From: Anaerolineales bacterium
GTDB taxonomy: Bacteria; Chloroflexota; Anaerolineae; Anaerolineales; UBA11858
Direction: 5' to 3'
Assembly: GCA_016785015.1 (NCBI GenBank)
Contig: JADHTJ010000006.1
Location: 19,261 to 83,260 of the forward strand
Length of the DNA stretch: 64,000 bases
This document shows, one piece after another, positions 38,091 through 46,813 of the stretch. Below the pieces are notes generated by a model that made no database searches, had not been told where the DNA came from, and saw only the letters and a list, made by a program, of their open reading frames with translations. A program made the translations under genes and the position numbers. Within the stretch, counting starts at the first letter, position 1; each line of letters opens with the position of its first letter.

Positions 38091-38193
38091 TGATGTTACG
38101 CAACCTAATGAGAATCTCCCTGGAATAGGGGGTGGGGGCCAGAGCCCCCCACCCCCTATTCCAGGGAAACCTCGCAACGTGTGCGTAACATGA
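38091..38193. repeat. MITE-like hairpin element C (TGATGTTACGCA / TGCGTAACATGA)
   Basis: Core nearly identical to element B: TCCCTGGAATAGGGGGTGGGGG...CCCCCACCCCCTATTCCAGGGA. Confidence 0.85.
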
Positions 38194-38207
38194 ATGACGA
38201 ATTCTGA

Positions 38208-38262
38208 TATCATTGCGAACGGAGTGAAGCAATCTCCCCCCTTTACTTGGGGATTGCTTGGG
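38208..38262. repeat. Dispersed repeat (ATCATTGCGAACGGAGTGAAGCAATCTCCCC...GGGGATTGCTT)
   Basis: Family of 20338/43100 repeats. Confidence 0.55.
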
Positions 38263-38318
38263 CACAAAACGCCTCGCAAATACACAAAATCGTGATCCAC
38301 TTAATTTGAAAGACCCTT

Positions 38319-39173
38319 ATGCCACATTTTTCTCTCATACTATTCGAATTAATCATGTTGCTGCTGCTGGCATTCTGTCTTCGTCATGCATGGCAGCATG
38401 CAGGCTGGCTGAGAGTTTGGGAATTCAGTTCGGGGGTAGTTTTCGGCTGGCTGCTCGAATGGGCGACCATCATGCAGTTGAGTGCATACGAATACGGCGA
38501 TTTTGTACTTAAAATTGGGCCCCTGCCATTAGGCGTAGGCATTGGCTGGGGAGTTATTATTTACACTGCCATGCTCTTCTCAGATGCCAGCAGCTTACCC
38601 CTATGGGCGCGCCCCATCTCTGATGCACTCATGGCTCTCAACATAGATTTAGCCATGGACGCAATTGCAATCCGTTTAGGCATGTGGGATTGGGGGCGCA
38701 GCCTTTCTTCTGAGTATTTTGGTGTACCCTTTGCTAATTTTTGGGCCTGGTTTTGGGTAGTGTTTTCATTTTCACTTGCATTAAGAACCCTCAAACAAGT
38801 ATCATATAGTGGCTGGCGATGGCTGGCTCCACTTGGTGCCATCGTCTTAGGTACTTTGGGTGTGCTAGGCACCAATACCATGATCGTCGATCTTTTTATC
38901 CCTGCCGGACTGTATGAGCCTTCAGTTGCAGTAATCGTCTTCGGTGCTTTGGGTTTATTGGTTTATCTACGCCCGAAATACAATTTACACCCTTTAGATC
39001 ATTTGGTATTCTGGGTACCCTTTACTTTCCATATATATTTCCTGATTATTGGCCTAGTAACAGGCGTAATCTTACAACCCGTAATTCTATTAATAATCAG
39101 TATCATTATGTTTGTCGTTTCTGTATATTTGCATCTCGACCATTTGCCATTCTGGAGAAAAAATGAAATCTAA
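38319..39173 (+). CDS. Carotenoid biosynthesis (CruF/DUF422-like) membrane protein
   Basis: 'GWLLEWATIMQLSAYEYGDFVLKIGPLPLGVGIGWGVIIYTAMLFSD', 'ALMALNIDLAMDAIAIRLGMWDWG..SSEYFGVPFANFWAWF'. Confidence 0.8.
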   Translation: MPHFSLILFELIMLLLLAFCLRHAWQHAGWLRVWEFSSGVVFGWLLEWATIMQLSAYEYGDFVLKIGPLPLGVGIGWGVIIYTAMLFSDASSLPLWARPISDALMALNIDLAMDAIAIRLGMWDWGRSLSSEYFGVPFANFWAWFWVVFSFSLALRTLKQVSYSGWRWLAPLGAIVLGTLGVLGTNTMIVDLFIPAGLYEPSVAVIVFGALGLLVYLRPKYNLHPLDHLVFWVPFTFHIYFLIIGLVTGVILQPVILLIISIIMFVVSVYLHLDHLPFWRKNEI

Positions 39174-39891
39174 AAACACATTCGATATTTTGCTGCTGAT
39201 TGCCCGCCCTGCAGCAGGAAAAAGTGAGATTATCGATCATCTAAAAAACACCGCTGTTGAAGATCGCAAAAAAACCTACCACATTGGTGAGTTCGAAGAG
39301 ATTGATGATTTTCCTATGCTTTGGACCTGGTTCGAAGAAGATCGCATTCTGGAGGATATGGGATACCCACGACTGCACTCCGACATACAGCGAAACTTCA
39401 AATATGATTATCTCTGGAATGTACTTATAAAACGGATTTGTCAGGAATATCAAAAAATAATGCGCGACGATCCAGACTATCATGACACAAAAACGACCAT
39501 TATCGAATTTGCCAGGGGTTCTGCGCACGGTGGGTTCGCTCAGGCTTTCCAACATTTGAGCCGCCAAGTTGCAGAGAGAGCAGCAATTTTATATATTGAT
39601 GTGTCCTGGGAAGAATCTCTACGCAAAAATCGCAAACGTTATAACCCCGAGAAACCCGACAGCGTTCTCGAACACGGTTTATCAGATATTAAGATGGAAA
39701 CCCTTTATCGTCATTCAGATTGGGATAAAGTCAGTTCTGCAAACCCAGAATTCATCGAGATCCAAGGGGTCAAGGTGCCGTATGCAGTTTTCGAAAACGA
39801 AGATGATGTCACCACCGAGCGTGGCGAGGCACTCGCTAACAGGCTAAAATCTTCTTTTAATACTTTGTGGAATCTGTATCTTGGAGAATAG
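39163..39891 (+). CDS. P-loop NTPase/kinase-like protein
   Basis: Walker A-like 'LIARPAAGKSE'; Met at 39163 overlaps the preceding stop; RBS GGAGAAAA. Confidence 0.6.
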   Translation: MKSKNTFDILLLIARPAAGKSEIIDHLKNTAVEDRKKTYHIGEFEEIDDFPMLWTWFEEDRILEDMGYPRLHSDIQRNFKYDYLWNVLIKRICQEYQKIMRDDPDYHDTKTTIIEFARGSAHGGFAQAFQHLSRQVAERAAILYIDVSWEESLRKNRKRYNPEKPDSVLEHGLSDIKMETLYRHSDWDKVSSANPEFIEIQGVKVPYAVFENEDDVTTERGEALANRLKSSFNTLWNLYLGE

Positions 39892-39941
39892 CTCGATAGT
39901 GTTGAAATTTCTTTAATGGGTAAATTGATGTTGAACACTTT

Positions 39942-40101
39942 GCCTTGTCATTCAGAGGAGCGCAGGAAGCGCAGCGGCTGCAGCGACGAAGCTTGCCCTG
40001 AGCAAGTCGAAGGGAATCCCTGGAAGGTCGAGCCAGTTTATACCTGCATTGGCTCAAATGTATTGAACGTATCAGGGATTCTTCGCTCCGCTCAGAATGA
40101 C
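39942..40101. repeat. Dispersed 'TTGTCATTCAGAGGAGCGCAG...TCTTCGCTCCGCTCAGAATGACATA' repeat
   Basis: Complementary ends; nested within other inverted repeat sequence. Confidence 0.7.
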
Positions 40102-40132
40102 ATAAGTGTTCAAAGTATTATCACCCATTACA

Positions 40133-40227
40133 TAGTGTTGAAATTTCAAAAAATTTTAGGAGTTACCACCCACGATGTGGTTCGCATCCATTTCGAGAGA
40201 GTGTCCCAAATGTCAACGCGGCCTAAT
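40133..40227. repeat. MITE-like element L1 (TAGTGTTGAAATTTC ... AAATGTCAACGCGGCCTAATC)
   Basis: Matches element at 46661. Confidence 0.6.
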
Positions 40228-40260
40228 CACGACAAAGTATTTATAGTAGATTGTCAAAAA

Positions 40261-40388
40261 AGTGTCACTCTGAGCGAAGCGAAGAGTCTCCTACCCTACG
40301 GGCAGAGATTCTCACCTGCACTTGCAGCGCAGGTGCAAGTCTCACCCCTTGCCACAGGCACGCCTTCGGCGACGGGGTTCAGAATGAC
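40261..40388. repeat. Dispersed 'GTCACTCTGAGCGAAGCGAAGAGTCTC...GGGGTTCAGAATGACA' repeat
   Basis: Encodes the familiar spurious 'CHSERSEESPT' peptide in one frame. Confidence 0.7.
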
Positions 40389-40444
40389 AGAAAATTAAAG
40401 GACTTACAGAGTCCACTTAAAACTTCTCCGATAAAGGGGTTGCC

Positions 40445-41755
40445 ATGAAAACACAAAACATAGTCGCAATAATTGGCCTACTCATGCTTGCGTTGGGGGC
40501 TTGCTCAAGTCCAAGCATTGTAACTGAAGAAACACCTACGCCTAGCGATATTCCTCGACCCACACACGCGCCTGCTGCGACAGCTATTATTACACCTACT
40601 TCAATTCCTGAAACTTCAGAACCAGAAAAGTCTGGCCCAATTGGCGTTATTTCTTTTGAAAGCGGAACCGAATTAGTCAGGCTGAGTTCTCTTGACGGGC
40701 AGCTGATAGATGAATGGCAGTTTCCTGGATATTCTTTCGGACCTCAATCGGATAACAATTTCCATTTCGGAGGTCAAGTTGAAAATGGTCTGATCGCGTC
40801 ACCCTGCATCTTTCAGTCATTTCTCAATCAAGAAACACACATTGTCTACCACGAGGACAAAGCGCTCGTACCTCTTCAAGAAATATCCCAATTGATTAAT
40901 ATGGTCGGCGCTCCGGGTAAACCTTTGGTTGCCTATTCATTCTTAGATTCCCAAACCCTGCAATCGTTCAATGAAAAGCGCCTTCAAGCGCCGCCAGACG
41001 AGGCAGCCGAAACAACCATTCAACCAGAATATGTTCAAAGTTGGCTGTATGCTGGATCGCCTACAACCTTGGCTGACGCGCAAGCGATCATTTCCAGGGC
41101 TGACGATAATGGTTATGTTATCTATCCCCTGTCAGTGCAATTGGAGGAAGATGAGATGGTGGGGGTCTGGTATACGCTTGAGCCCAAAGGCGTCGTTGGT
41201 ATGGGTCCAATTTTCTTCAGAGGTTTCAGTCGCCTCTATTATGCCGATCTACAGACGGGTTTGATTGATGAAGTGTTGGGACGTGGATTCAGCACATTGG
41301 CGCTTTCCACTGACCAAACCACGGTGGCGTACGAAGATAGTGGCATGAACGATCAAGCCATTGTCACCATCCATAATTTGGTCAATGGGAAAATCAAGTT
41401 CATCGATGTGCTGCCAGACACACATCCCACCGGAGTCGGTGATGCACACTTCTCTCCATCTGGGGAATTCCTGGCCTGGCGGGAAGTTGGCCTGGGGGAA
41501 GAGGATCTATACTCAATTATTCGAATCGCCTCTCCAACAGAAGCATTGCTTTTCGAATTGCACTCACAAGAGATCACTGCCCAAATAGACAGAGAAAATA
41601 TTCGCTGGATATTAATTGCTGGCTGGTTGGATGACGAGACTCTGTTAATCGAGGTAGATTTTGATGGGGGGACTGATTTATACAGCGCACACATTGACGG
41701 AAGTGAAGTGGAGTACTTGGTTTCAGGAAAATTCTTGGGATTTGCGTATCCTTAA
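40445..41755 (+). CDS. Lipoprotein, hypothetical (beta-propeller-like)
   Basis: Lipobox LGAC; 'GVGDAHFSPSGEFLAWREVG', 'STLALSTDQTTVAYEDSG' blade-like motifs. Confidence 0.65.
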   Translation: MKTQNIVAIIGLLMLALGACSSPSIVTEETPTPSDIPRPTHAPAATAIITPTSIPETSEPEKSGPIGVISFESGTELVRLSSLDGQLIDEWQFPGYSFGPQSDNNFHFGGQVENGLIASPCIFQSFLNQETHIVYHEDKALVPLQEISQLINMVGAPGKPLVAYSFLDSQTLQSFNEKRLQAPPDEAAETTIQPEYVQSWLYAGSPTTLADAQAIISRADDNGYVIYPLSVQLEEDEMVGVWYTLEPKGVVGMGPIFFRGFSRLYYADLQTGLIDEVLGRGFSTLALSTDQTTVAYEDSGMNDQAIVTIHNLVNGKIKFIDVLPDTHPTGVGDAHFSPSGEFLAWREVGLGEEDLYSIIRIASPTEALLFELHSQEITAQIDRENIRWILIAGWLDDETLLIEVDFDGGTDLYSAHIDGSEVEYLVSGKFLGFAYP

Positions 41756-41756
41756 C

Positions 41757-41849
41757 TGATGTTACGCAGGACTGGCAGTCCTTAGGAGAGAAATTCCCAT
41801 GCTCCAACCAAATTTATCAGGACTGCCAGTCCTATAGTGCGTAATATGA
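41757..41849. repeat. MITE-like element D (TGATGTTACGCA / TGCGTAATATGA) with different core
   Basis: Core arms AGGACTGGCAGTCCT and AGGACTGCCAGTCCT. Confidence 0.8.
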
Positions 41850-41895
41850 GTCCTTAATTCAAACCAAAATTAATCTTCTAGAAGCAATCTTAAAT

Positions 41896-42019
41896 ATGTC
41901 ATTCTGAGTGAAGCGAGGAATCTGAACATCTGATTTCGAGAGACACTTCGGTCGCTCGCCACAGTCGCGGATGCATTGGAGCCATCTTTCACATTGGCGG
42001 CTCCCTCAGTGTGACAATG
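41896..42019. repeat. Dispersed 'ATGTCATTCTGAGTGAAGCGAGGAATCTGAA...CAGTGTGACAAT' repeat
   Basis: Family motifs. Confidence 0.6.
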
Positions 42020-42052
42020 AGTTTTTTCGAGACAAGTACACGCAATCTAGAA

Positions 42053-42934
42053 TCACTTATCCAGAACTTGCCTGGCCTTCTCCCATCCTGCACGTATGCG
42101 CATTTCAATAGCTTCCTTGGAGAAATCTAAAGTATCCCCTAAGTTATCATCGGGCTGAATAATTTTGCAATCGTAATATTTGTACGGTTTCCCCTTCTCG
42201 TTGTGCAAAGTAACCCCGGCGGCCTGAGCCTCCTTGACATTGTGATTAATGCGCAGGAATTCGCGTAAATCGGTGATGAAGATTTCATTGAGCATGACTT
42301 CGAGGGTGTGCAACCCGATATCCAACGCATTGCGCAAGGGGCGTGTGGCAACGGGCGAAGTATCGGGGCTGCAGTTGATGATCACCACTTCGTCTGGGTC
42401 AGTATCCAGCACATCACCCAAGGGAGAGATATTGCGCACACCACCATCAACCATATCGGGATATGCGGCTGAAACATGCACTGGTTTCCATACGATGGGG
42501 ATAGCCGTTGAGGCCAAAATAGCTTGCTCAAATCCAGGCTCTGTGGGTACAAAGCGGACATATTCGCCTGTGCGTAACGATACAGCCCCAATGCGCAAAT
42601 CGATCTCGACTTTATCAGGCTCAAATTCAGCTTGCAGCAACTCCCGCAGTGGATCATTATTCAAGATCGATTTCGCGCCGAAGACAATTTTCAACATCGA
42701 CCAAAAATTGAGTTTACCCTTATAAACTTGCTCAGCGGAGATATTCCACCACAATTCTTCAAGGCGCTGATACTTCTTCATCGCCAGCATAACGGCATTA
42801 AGCGCCCCCACCGAGACTCCTGCGATCACATCCCACTGGTAGCCTTTCTCCTCACGCGCATACTTCTCTGCGATAAATTGGAAGGCACCTTTAGCACCAC
42901 CGCCACTCAGAACCAGGGCTGTTTTTTTATTCAT
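42053..42934 (-). CDS. Patatin-like phospholipase
   Basis: 'ALVLSGGGAKGAFQF', GXSXG 'AGVSVGALNAVML', 'DGGVRNISPL'. Confidence 0.92.
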   Translation of the reverse strand: MNKKTALVLSGGGAKGAFQFIAEKYAREEKGYQWDVIAGVSVGALNAVMLAMKKYQRLEELWWNISAEQVYKGKLNFWSMLKIVFGAKSILNNDPLRELLQAEFEPDKVEIDLRIGAVSLRTGEYVRFVPTEPGFEQAILASTAIPIVWKPVHVSAAYPDMVDGGVRNISPLGDVLDTDPDEVVIINCSPDTSPVATRPLRNALDIGLHTLEVMLNEIFITDLREFLRINHNVKEAQAAGVTLHNEKGKPYKYYDCKIIQPDDNLGDTLDFSKEAIEMRIRAGWEKARQVLDK

Positions 42935-42982
42935 TTTTTTTGCTTCCTAAAGTATTCCGTCTCACAAATAATTATTTGATCT

Positions 42983-43093
42983 GGACTTACGCAGAATTTG
43001 TATTTCCAGGGTAGGAACCCAACCGCGTTGGGTGTCGGTTTGCCTGTTCTACGCCCAACACGGTTGGGCTAGCTACCCTAAGTGCGTAAGTCC
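42983..43093. repeat. MITE-like hairpin element F (GGACTTACGCA / TGCGTAAGTCC)
   Basis: Perfect 11-bp TIRs; core nearly identical to element E. Confidence 0.85.
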
Positions 43094-43099
43094 TGTTGA

Positions 43100-43175
43100 T
43101 GTCATTGCGAACGCAGCACAGCGGAGTGTGGCAATCTCCAGACAATGGTTCAGACTGTTTCACTTCGCTCGAAAT
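43100..43175. repeat. Dispersed 'GTCATTGCGAACGCAGCACAGCGGAGTGTGGCAATCTCC' repeat
   Basis: Family motif. Confidence 0.55.
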
Positions 43176-43220
43176 GGCATAATTAAGAAACATTTTTGGA
43201 ATTACTTTAACGAGTATTTC

Positions 43221-43967
43221 TTACTCTTTCTGGAAAGTCACCTGGCCCTCAACAGCGTCATCCCAGGGGTATGCTTCGAATGGTTTGGCCGCTTCACGAA
43301 TAGCAGGGTCATCGGAATAGCGGCCGCGGAAATCTTCAGGCAACTGCTCAGCAATTTTTTCCATGATGGCATGGCCAATCTCATCAAGCCGCTCGCGGCG
43401 CTCACGCCCGCGCCCCTTGACTTCAAAGGGGCCAAAGGGTTCTCCGATATTGATTTTGATCACCGGGCGGTTGATGATCCGCAGCGGGAAGAGATTCTCT
43501 AAACCCACAATCCCAACCGGAATGATTGAAACCTTACTGCGGGTGGCGATATAGGCTACGCCCGGACGCGGCGGGCGCAATACTTGCGCCCAGGCACCAC
43601 CCTCAGGGAAGATATTCAAGACACCGCCACTCTTCAGCCAGCCTTCAGCTAACTTCAAGGCATCGCGCGAGCCGGTGCCGCGATGCACCCAAAATGCGCC
43701 CCACAATTTGGGGAATAGGGCAGCCCAGGCAGGCGCGAAACCAGCTACTGCGCCAGCGATGAAATTTGTCTTCCAAGGTGTGATGCGGATCAGCACTACT
43801 GGGTCTGCAAAGCTAAAGTGGTTAGCGACCAGAATGTAAGGTCCTTTTTTAGGCTGGTTCTGCTTGCCGTTGATCTCCAATTTGGTAAAGATACCCAGGG
43901 CAAGGTAAATCAGGGATTTGAAAAGTAATCGTACGGGGGCGCGTTTGGGGAAATTGTATTGGGGCAT
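43221..43967 (-). CDS. 1-acyl-sn-glycerol-3-phosphate acyltransferase (PlsC-like)
   Basis: HX4D 'NHFSFADP', 'FPEGG'. Confidence 0.9.
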   Translation of the reverse strand: MPQYNFPKRAPVRLLFKSLIYLALGIFTKLEINGKQNQPKKGPYILVANHFSFADPVVLIRITPWKTNFIAGAVAGFAPAWAALFPKLWGAFWVHRGTGSRDALKLAEGWLKSGGVLNIFPEGGAWAQVLRPPRPGVAYIATRSKVSIIPVGIVGLENLFPLRIINRPVIKINIGEPFGPFEVKGRGRERRERLDEIGHAIMEKIAEQLPEDFRGRYSDDPAIREAAKPFEAYPWDDAVEGQVTFQKE

Positions 43968-44079
43968 TTTTTGCTCTTCGTTGGATTCAAGAATAATGTC
44001 AAAATATTCTAACGCGAAGACGCGAAGTTCGAAAGTCGCAAAGATTTTAAATTAATTTCAGCAGATCACGATTTCAGTA

Positions 44080-44310
44080 TCACTCTGAGCGCAGCGAAGA
44101 GTCTCCCGCCTTTCGGGTGGAGATTCTTCGCTGCGCTACTAATGACAAACATGTGTCATGCTGAGCCGAAGGCGAAGCATCTCGCGCACGGATGCGCCAG
44201 ACTCTTCGCTCCGCAAAGCTGCGCTCAGACTTGTACTGAGCCTGCCGAAGTGCTTGTACTGAGCCTGTCGAAGTGCCTGTCCTGCGACCGAAGGAAGTGT
44301 CGAAGGAATG
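44080..44310. repeat. Composite dispersed repeat array between the two PlsC genes
   Basis: Contains CACTCTGAGCGCAGCGAAGAGTCTC, TGTCATGCTGAGCCGAAGGCGAAGCATCTC and two ACTTGTACTGAGCCTG(C/T)CGAAGTG units. Confidence 0.75.
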
Positions 44311-44417
44311 ACATAATTGCATTTTCAGTTTGAGCAGTGCTTAACGCGCTGTAGATATACTCAGAATGACACTTTGAGACGCCCCACAGGCTACTACGTT
44401 GCTACCGCGTCTTTGCG

Positions 44418-45170
44418 TTAATTAATCAACCCGCCGCTGTCGACCTGGCCTTCTGGATTCTCATCCCAGGGGTAGGCTTCGAACTCCTTGGCCGCTTCAC
44501 GCAAGGCAGGATCAGCAGAATAACTGCCGCGCAACTCCTCGGGCAACAACTTAGCGATTTCCTGCATGATCATGTGGCCAATCTCGTCGAGCTGTTCGCG
44601 GCGCTCACGACCGCGACCGCTAACTTTGAAGGGGCCAAAGGGCTTTCCAATATTGATCACCGGCTTGGCACGCTTGCGTAAGCGAGCTGGAAATACCTGC
44701 GTAAACCCATACAAACTAACGGGCAATAATTTTGCTCCCGAACGCGCCGCCAGGTAAGCGGTACCAGGGCGGGCAGGGCGCAGGATGGTGGCCCAGCTGC
44801 CGCCTTCGGGGAAAACGCCTAAGACGCCATCTTGCCCCAGAATTGCCTCGCCAGCGCGCAAGGCTTCCGTTGAACCCGTACCGCGATAAAGCTTATGAAA
44901 ACCCCACAGGGCAGTAAAGAATGGCCCCCAGCGTGGAGAAAAAGGAGGCAAAGCTGCGCCGATGAAATCCATCGGCCAGGGGGAGAAGCGCACGAATGCG
45001 ACAGGGTCAAGAAAACAGAAGTGATTGCCGACGACAAGCAGTGGCCCCTTCTCGGGCAAATTCTCGCGGCCGAGCACCTTGACTTCGGCGAATAAGGCCA
45101 AAGCCGGTATCGAGAGTTGGTGCATCACCCAACGCAGAACTCGACGACGGGGGTATCTGTATTCAGGCAT
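44418..45170 (-). CDS. 1-acyl-sn-glycerol-3-phosphate acyltransferase (PlsC-like), paralog of 43221-43967
   Basis: HX4D 'NHFCFLDP', 'FPEGGSWATILRPARPGTAYLAARSGAKLLPVSLYG'. Confidence 0.9.
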   Translation of the reverse strand: MPEYRYPRRRVLRWVMHQLSIPALALFAEVKVLGRENLPEKGPLLVVGNHFCFLDPVAFVRFSPWPMDFIGAALPPFSPRWGPFFTALWGFHKLYRGTGSTEALRAGEAILGQDGVLGVFPEGGSWATILRPARPGTAYLAARSGAKLLPVSLYGFTQVFPARLRKRAKPVINIGKPFGPFKVSGRGRERREQLDEIGHMIMQEIAKLLPEELRGSYSADPALREAAKEFEAYPWDENPEGQVDSGGLIN

Positions 45171-45248
45171 TAATTCCCTCTACCAAAACATACCCAGTCT
45201 GAGCGGAGCGCCTCTTCCCCATCGGGGCTCCGCTCAGGATGATAGTTT

Positions 45249-46577
45249 CTAATCCACCGCGGCAATCGGCGATTCGAATGACGCGGCCCGCGCTTTGGCT
45301 TCATTGACAGCCAGCAGGATGATCAGGCCAGCCAGCAAGAAGAAGATGATCGAAACAATGGCGGCGCGCTGACCGGCGATTTCTGCGGAGAGCAGATCCA
45401 TACCGCGGTCGGCCGCATAAAAGATGGCCGCTTCAGCAGCAATAATACCGTAAACAGTCGGCCCAATGAAAGATGAAGTACGCCCAGCAATGGCGAAGAA
45501 ACCAAAGAATTCGCCGCTGCGACCTTCAGGGGCAAACAGGCCCACCATCGTGCGGCTCAACGACTGCACGCCTGTCAGGGCGAACCCAGCAAAAGCGCCA
45601 ATCACGAAATAGCCGTTCAATGTGCGCGTGAAGAGCATGGCCACAACCACACCAATCATCATAACCACCGAAAAGATCAATGAGCGCTTATAGCCAAATT
45701 TGTCGCCGATTACCGCAAAGAGATATGCCCCAGCGACGCTGGTCACCTGCACGACGATCATGAAGATGATTAATTGCGTCTGGTTCATGCCAAAGAGCAC
45801 CGCGCCGATAATGGCAGCAAAATTCATCGCCATCAGGATGCCATCGTTATAGATCAAGAAGGCGACGATGAATTTGATAAATTCTTTGAAATGGCGGATA
45901 GAGCGGAAAGTCTTGCCAATTCGCTTGAAAGCGATAGAAATGTAACTCTCTCCCTCGGGCAATGTCTGCGCCTGGGCGCGTTCTTGAATCCAACGGAAAA
46001 CCGGGATGGCTGAGATGACAAAGAATACCGACGTAAAGACCAGTGCCAGCCGTACCACCAAAGTTCCGCCAACGATCACGATTGGAGGCAATACAATCAA
46101 AAGGCACAGAATCCCACCCAACGACCCAATTGCCCATCCGTTTCCGGACACGCGGCCCAATTCCTCGGGTTCAGCAATCTCAGGAAGCAGGGAGTTATAA
46201 AATACCTGTCCCCCACGATATCCGATCTCTGCCAAAATAAAGAAGGTCATCCCCAAGAAAATGTCACCTTTCTGAACAAAGAAAAGCAGTGCGGTGAAGG
46301 TCCAAGTTACAATGGAAAAGCCTAATAAGAACTTCTTCTTCGAGGCAGAAAAATCGGCTAGAGAGCCTAAGATGGGTGCGATGACTGCTACCACCAACAT
46401 GGCGATTCCAATCGAGATCCCCCACAGGCGAGAACCCTCTGCACCACCGACAACTTCCCCCTTAAAATAGGCTGAATAAATTGCTAATAAGACCACCGCA
46501 GCATAAGCCGAATTACCAAAATCATACAGGTACCAGGCCAGGTGTTCACGGTTCATGGTTTTTAATTTAGAGAACAT
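45249..46577 (-). CDS. MFS transporter (UMF1 family)
   Basis: 'WYLYDFGNSAYAAVVLLAIYSAYFKGEVVGG', 'LTGVQSLSRTMVGLFAPEGRSGEFFGFF'. Confidence 0.9.
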   Translation of the reverse strand: MFSKLKTMNREHLAWYLYDFGNSAYAAVVLLAIYSAYFKGEVVGGAEGSRLWGISIGIAMLVVAVIAPILGSLADFSASKKKFLLGFSIVTWTFTALLFFVQKGDIFLGMTFFILAEIGYRGGQVFYNSLLPEIAEPEELGRVSGNGWAIGSLGGILCLLIVLPPIVIVGGTLVVRLALVFTSVFFVISAIPVFRWIQERAQAQTLPEGESYISIAFKRIGKTFRSIRHFKEFIKFIVAFLIYNDGILMAMNFAAIIGAVLFGMNQTQLIIFMIVVQVTSVAGAYLFAVIGDKFGYKRSLIFSVVMMIGVVVAMLFTRTLNGYFVIGAFAGFALTGVQSLSRTMVGLFAPEGRSGEFFGFFAIAGRTSSFIGPTVYGIIAAEAAIFYAADRGMDLLSAEIAGQRAAIVSIIFFLLAGLIILLAVNEAKARAASFESPIAAVD

Positions 46578-46660
46578 AAGACCATCCTTTTGTCAGGCGA
46601 ATAATAAATGTGGATCAGATGATTACCATGGTAAGATTCCCAAAGTTGCTGCTCGCTCGG

Positions 46661-46754
46661 TAGTGTTGACATTTCAATAATTAGCAAAAGTGCTAGCCGA
46701 AATTTACAAGGATCATTTCAGGAGAGAAGTCTCCAAATGTCAACACGGCATAAT
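46661..46754. repeat. MITE-like element L2 (TAGTGTTGACATTTC ... AAATGTCAACACGGCATAATC)
   Basis: Near-perfect terminal inversion; related to 40133. Confidence 0.65.
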
Positions 46755-46813
46755 CTTATCATACGAATCTTTCTATCCCTTTTAGAAACCCGAATACAGG
46801 AGAATCGTTACCC

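Noticed and set aside
40251-40448. ORF beginning MSKKCHSERSEESPT
   Set aside because: Classic translation of the GTCATTCTGAGCGAAGCGAAGAATC dispersed repeat, not a gene
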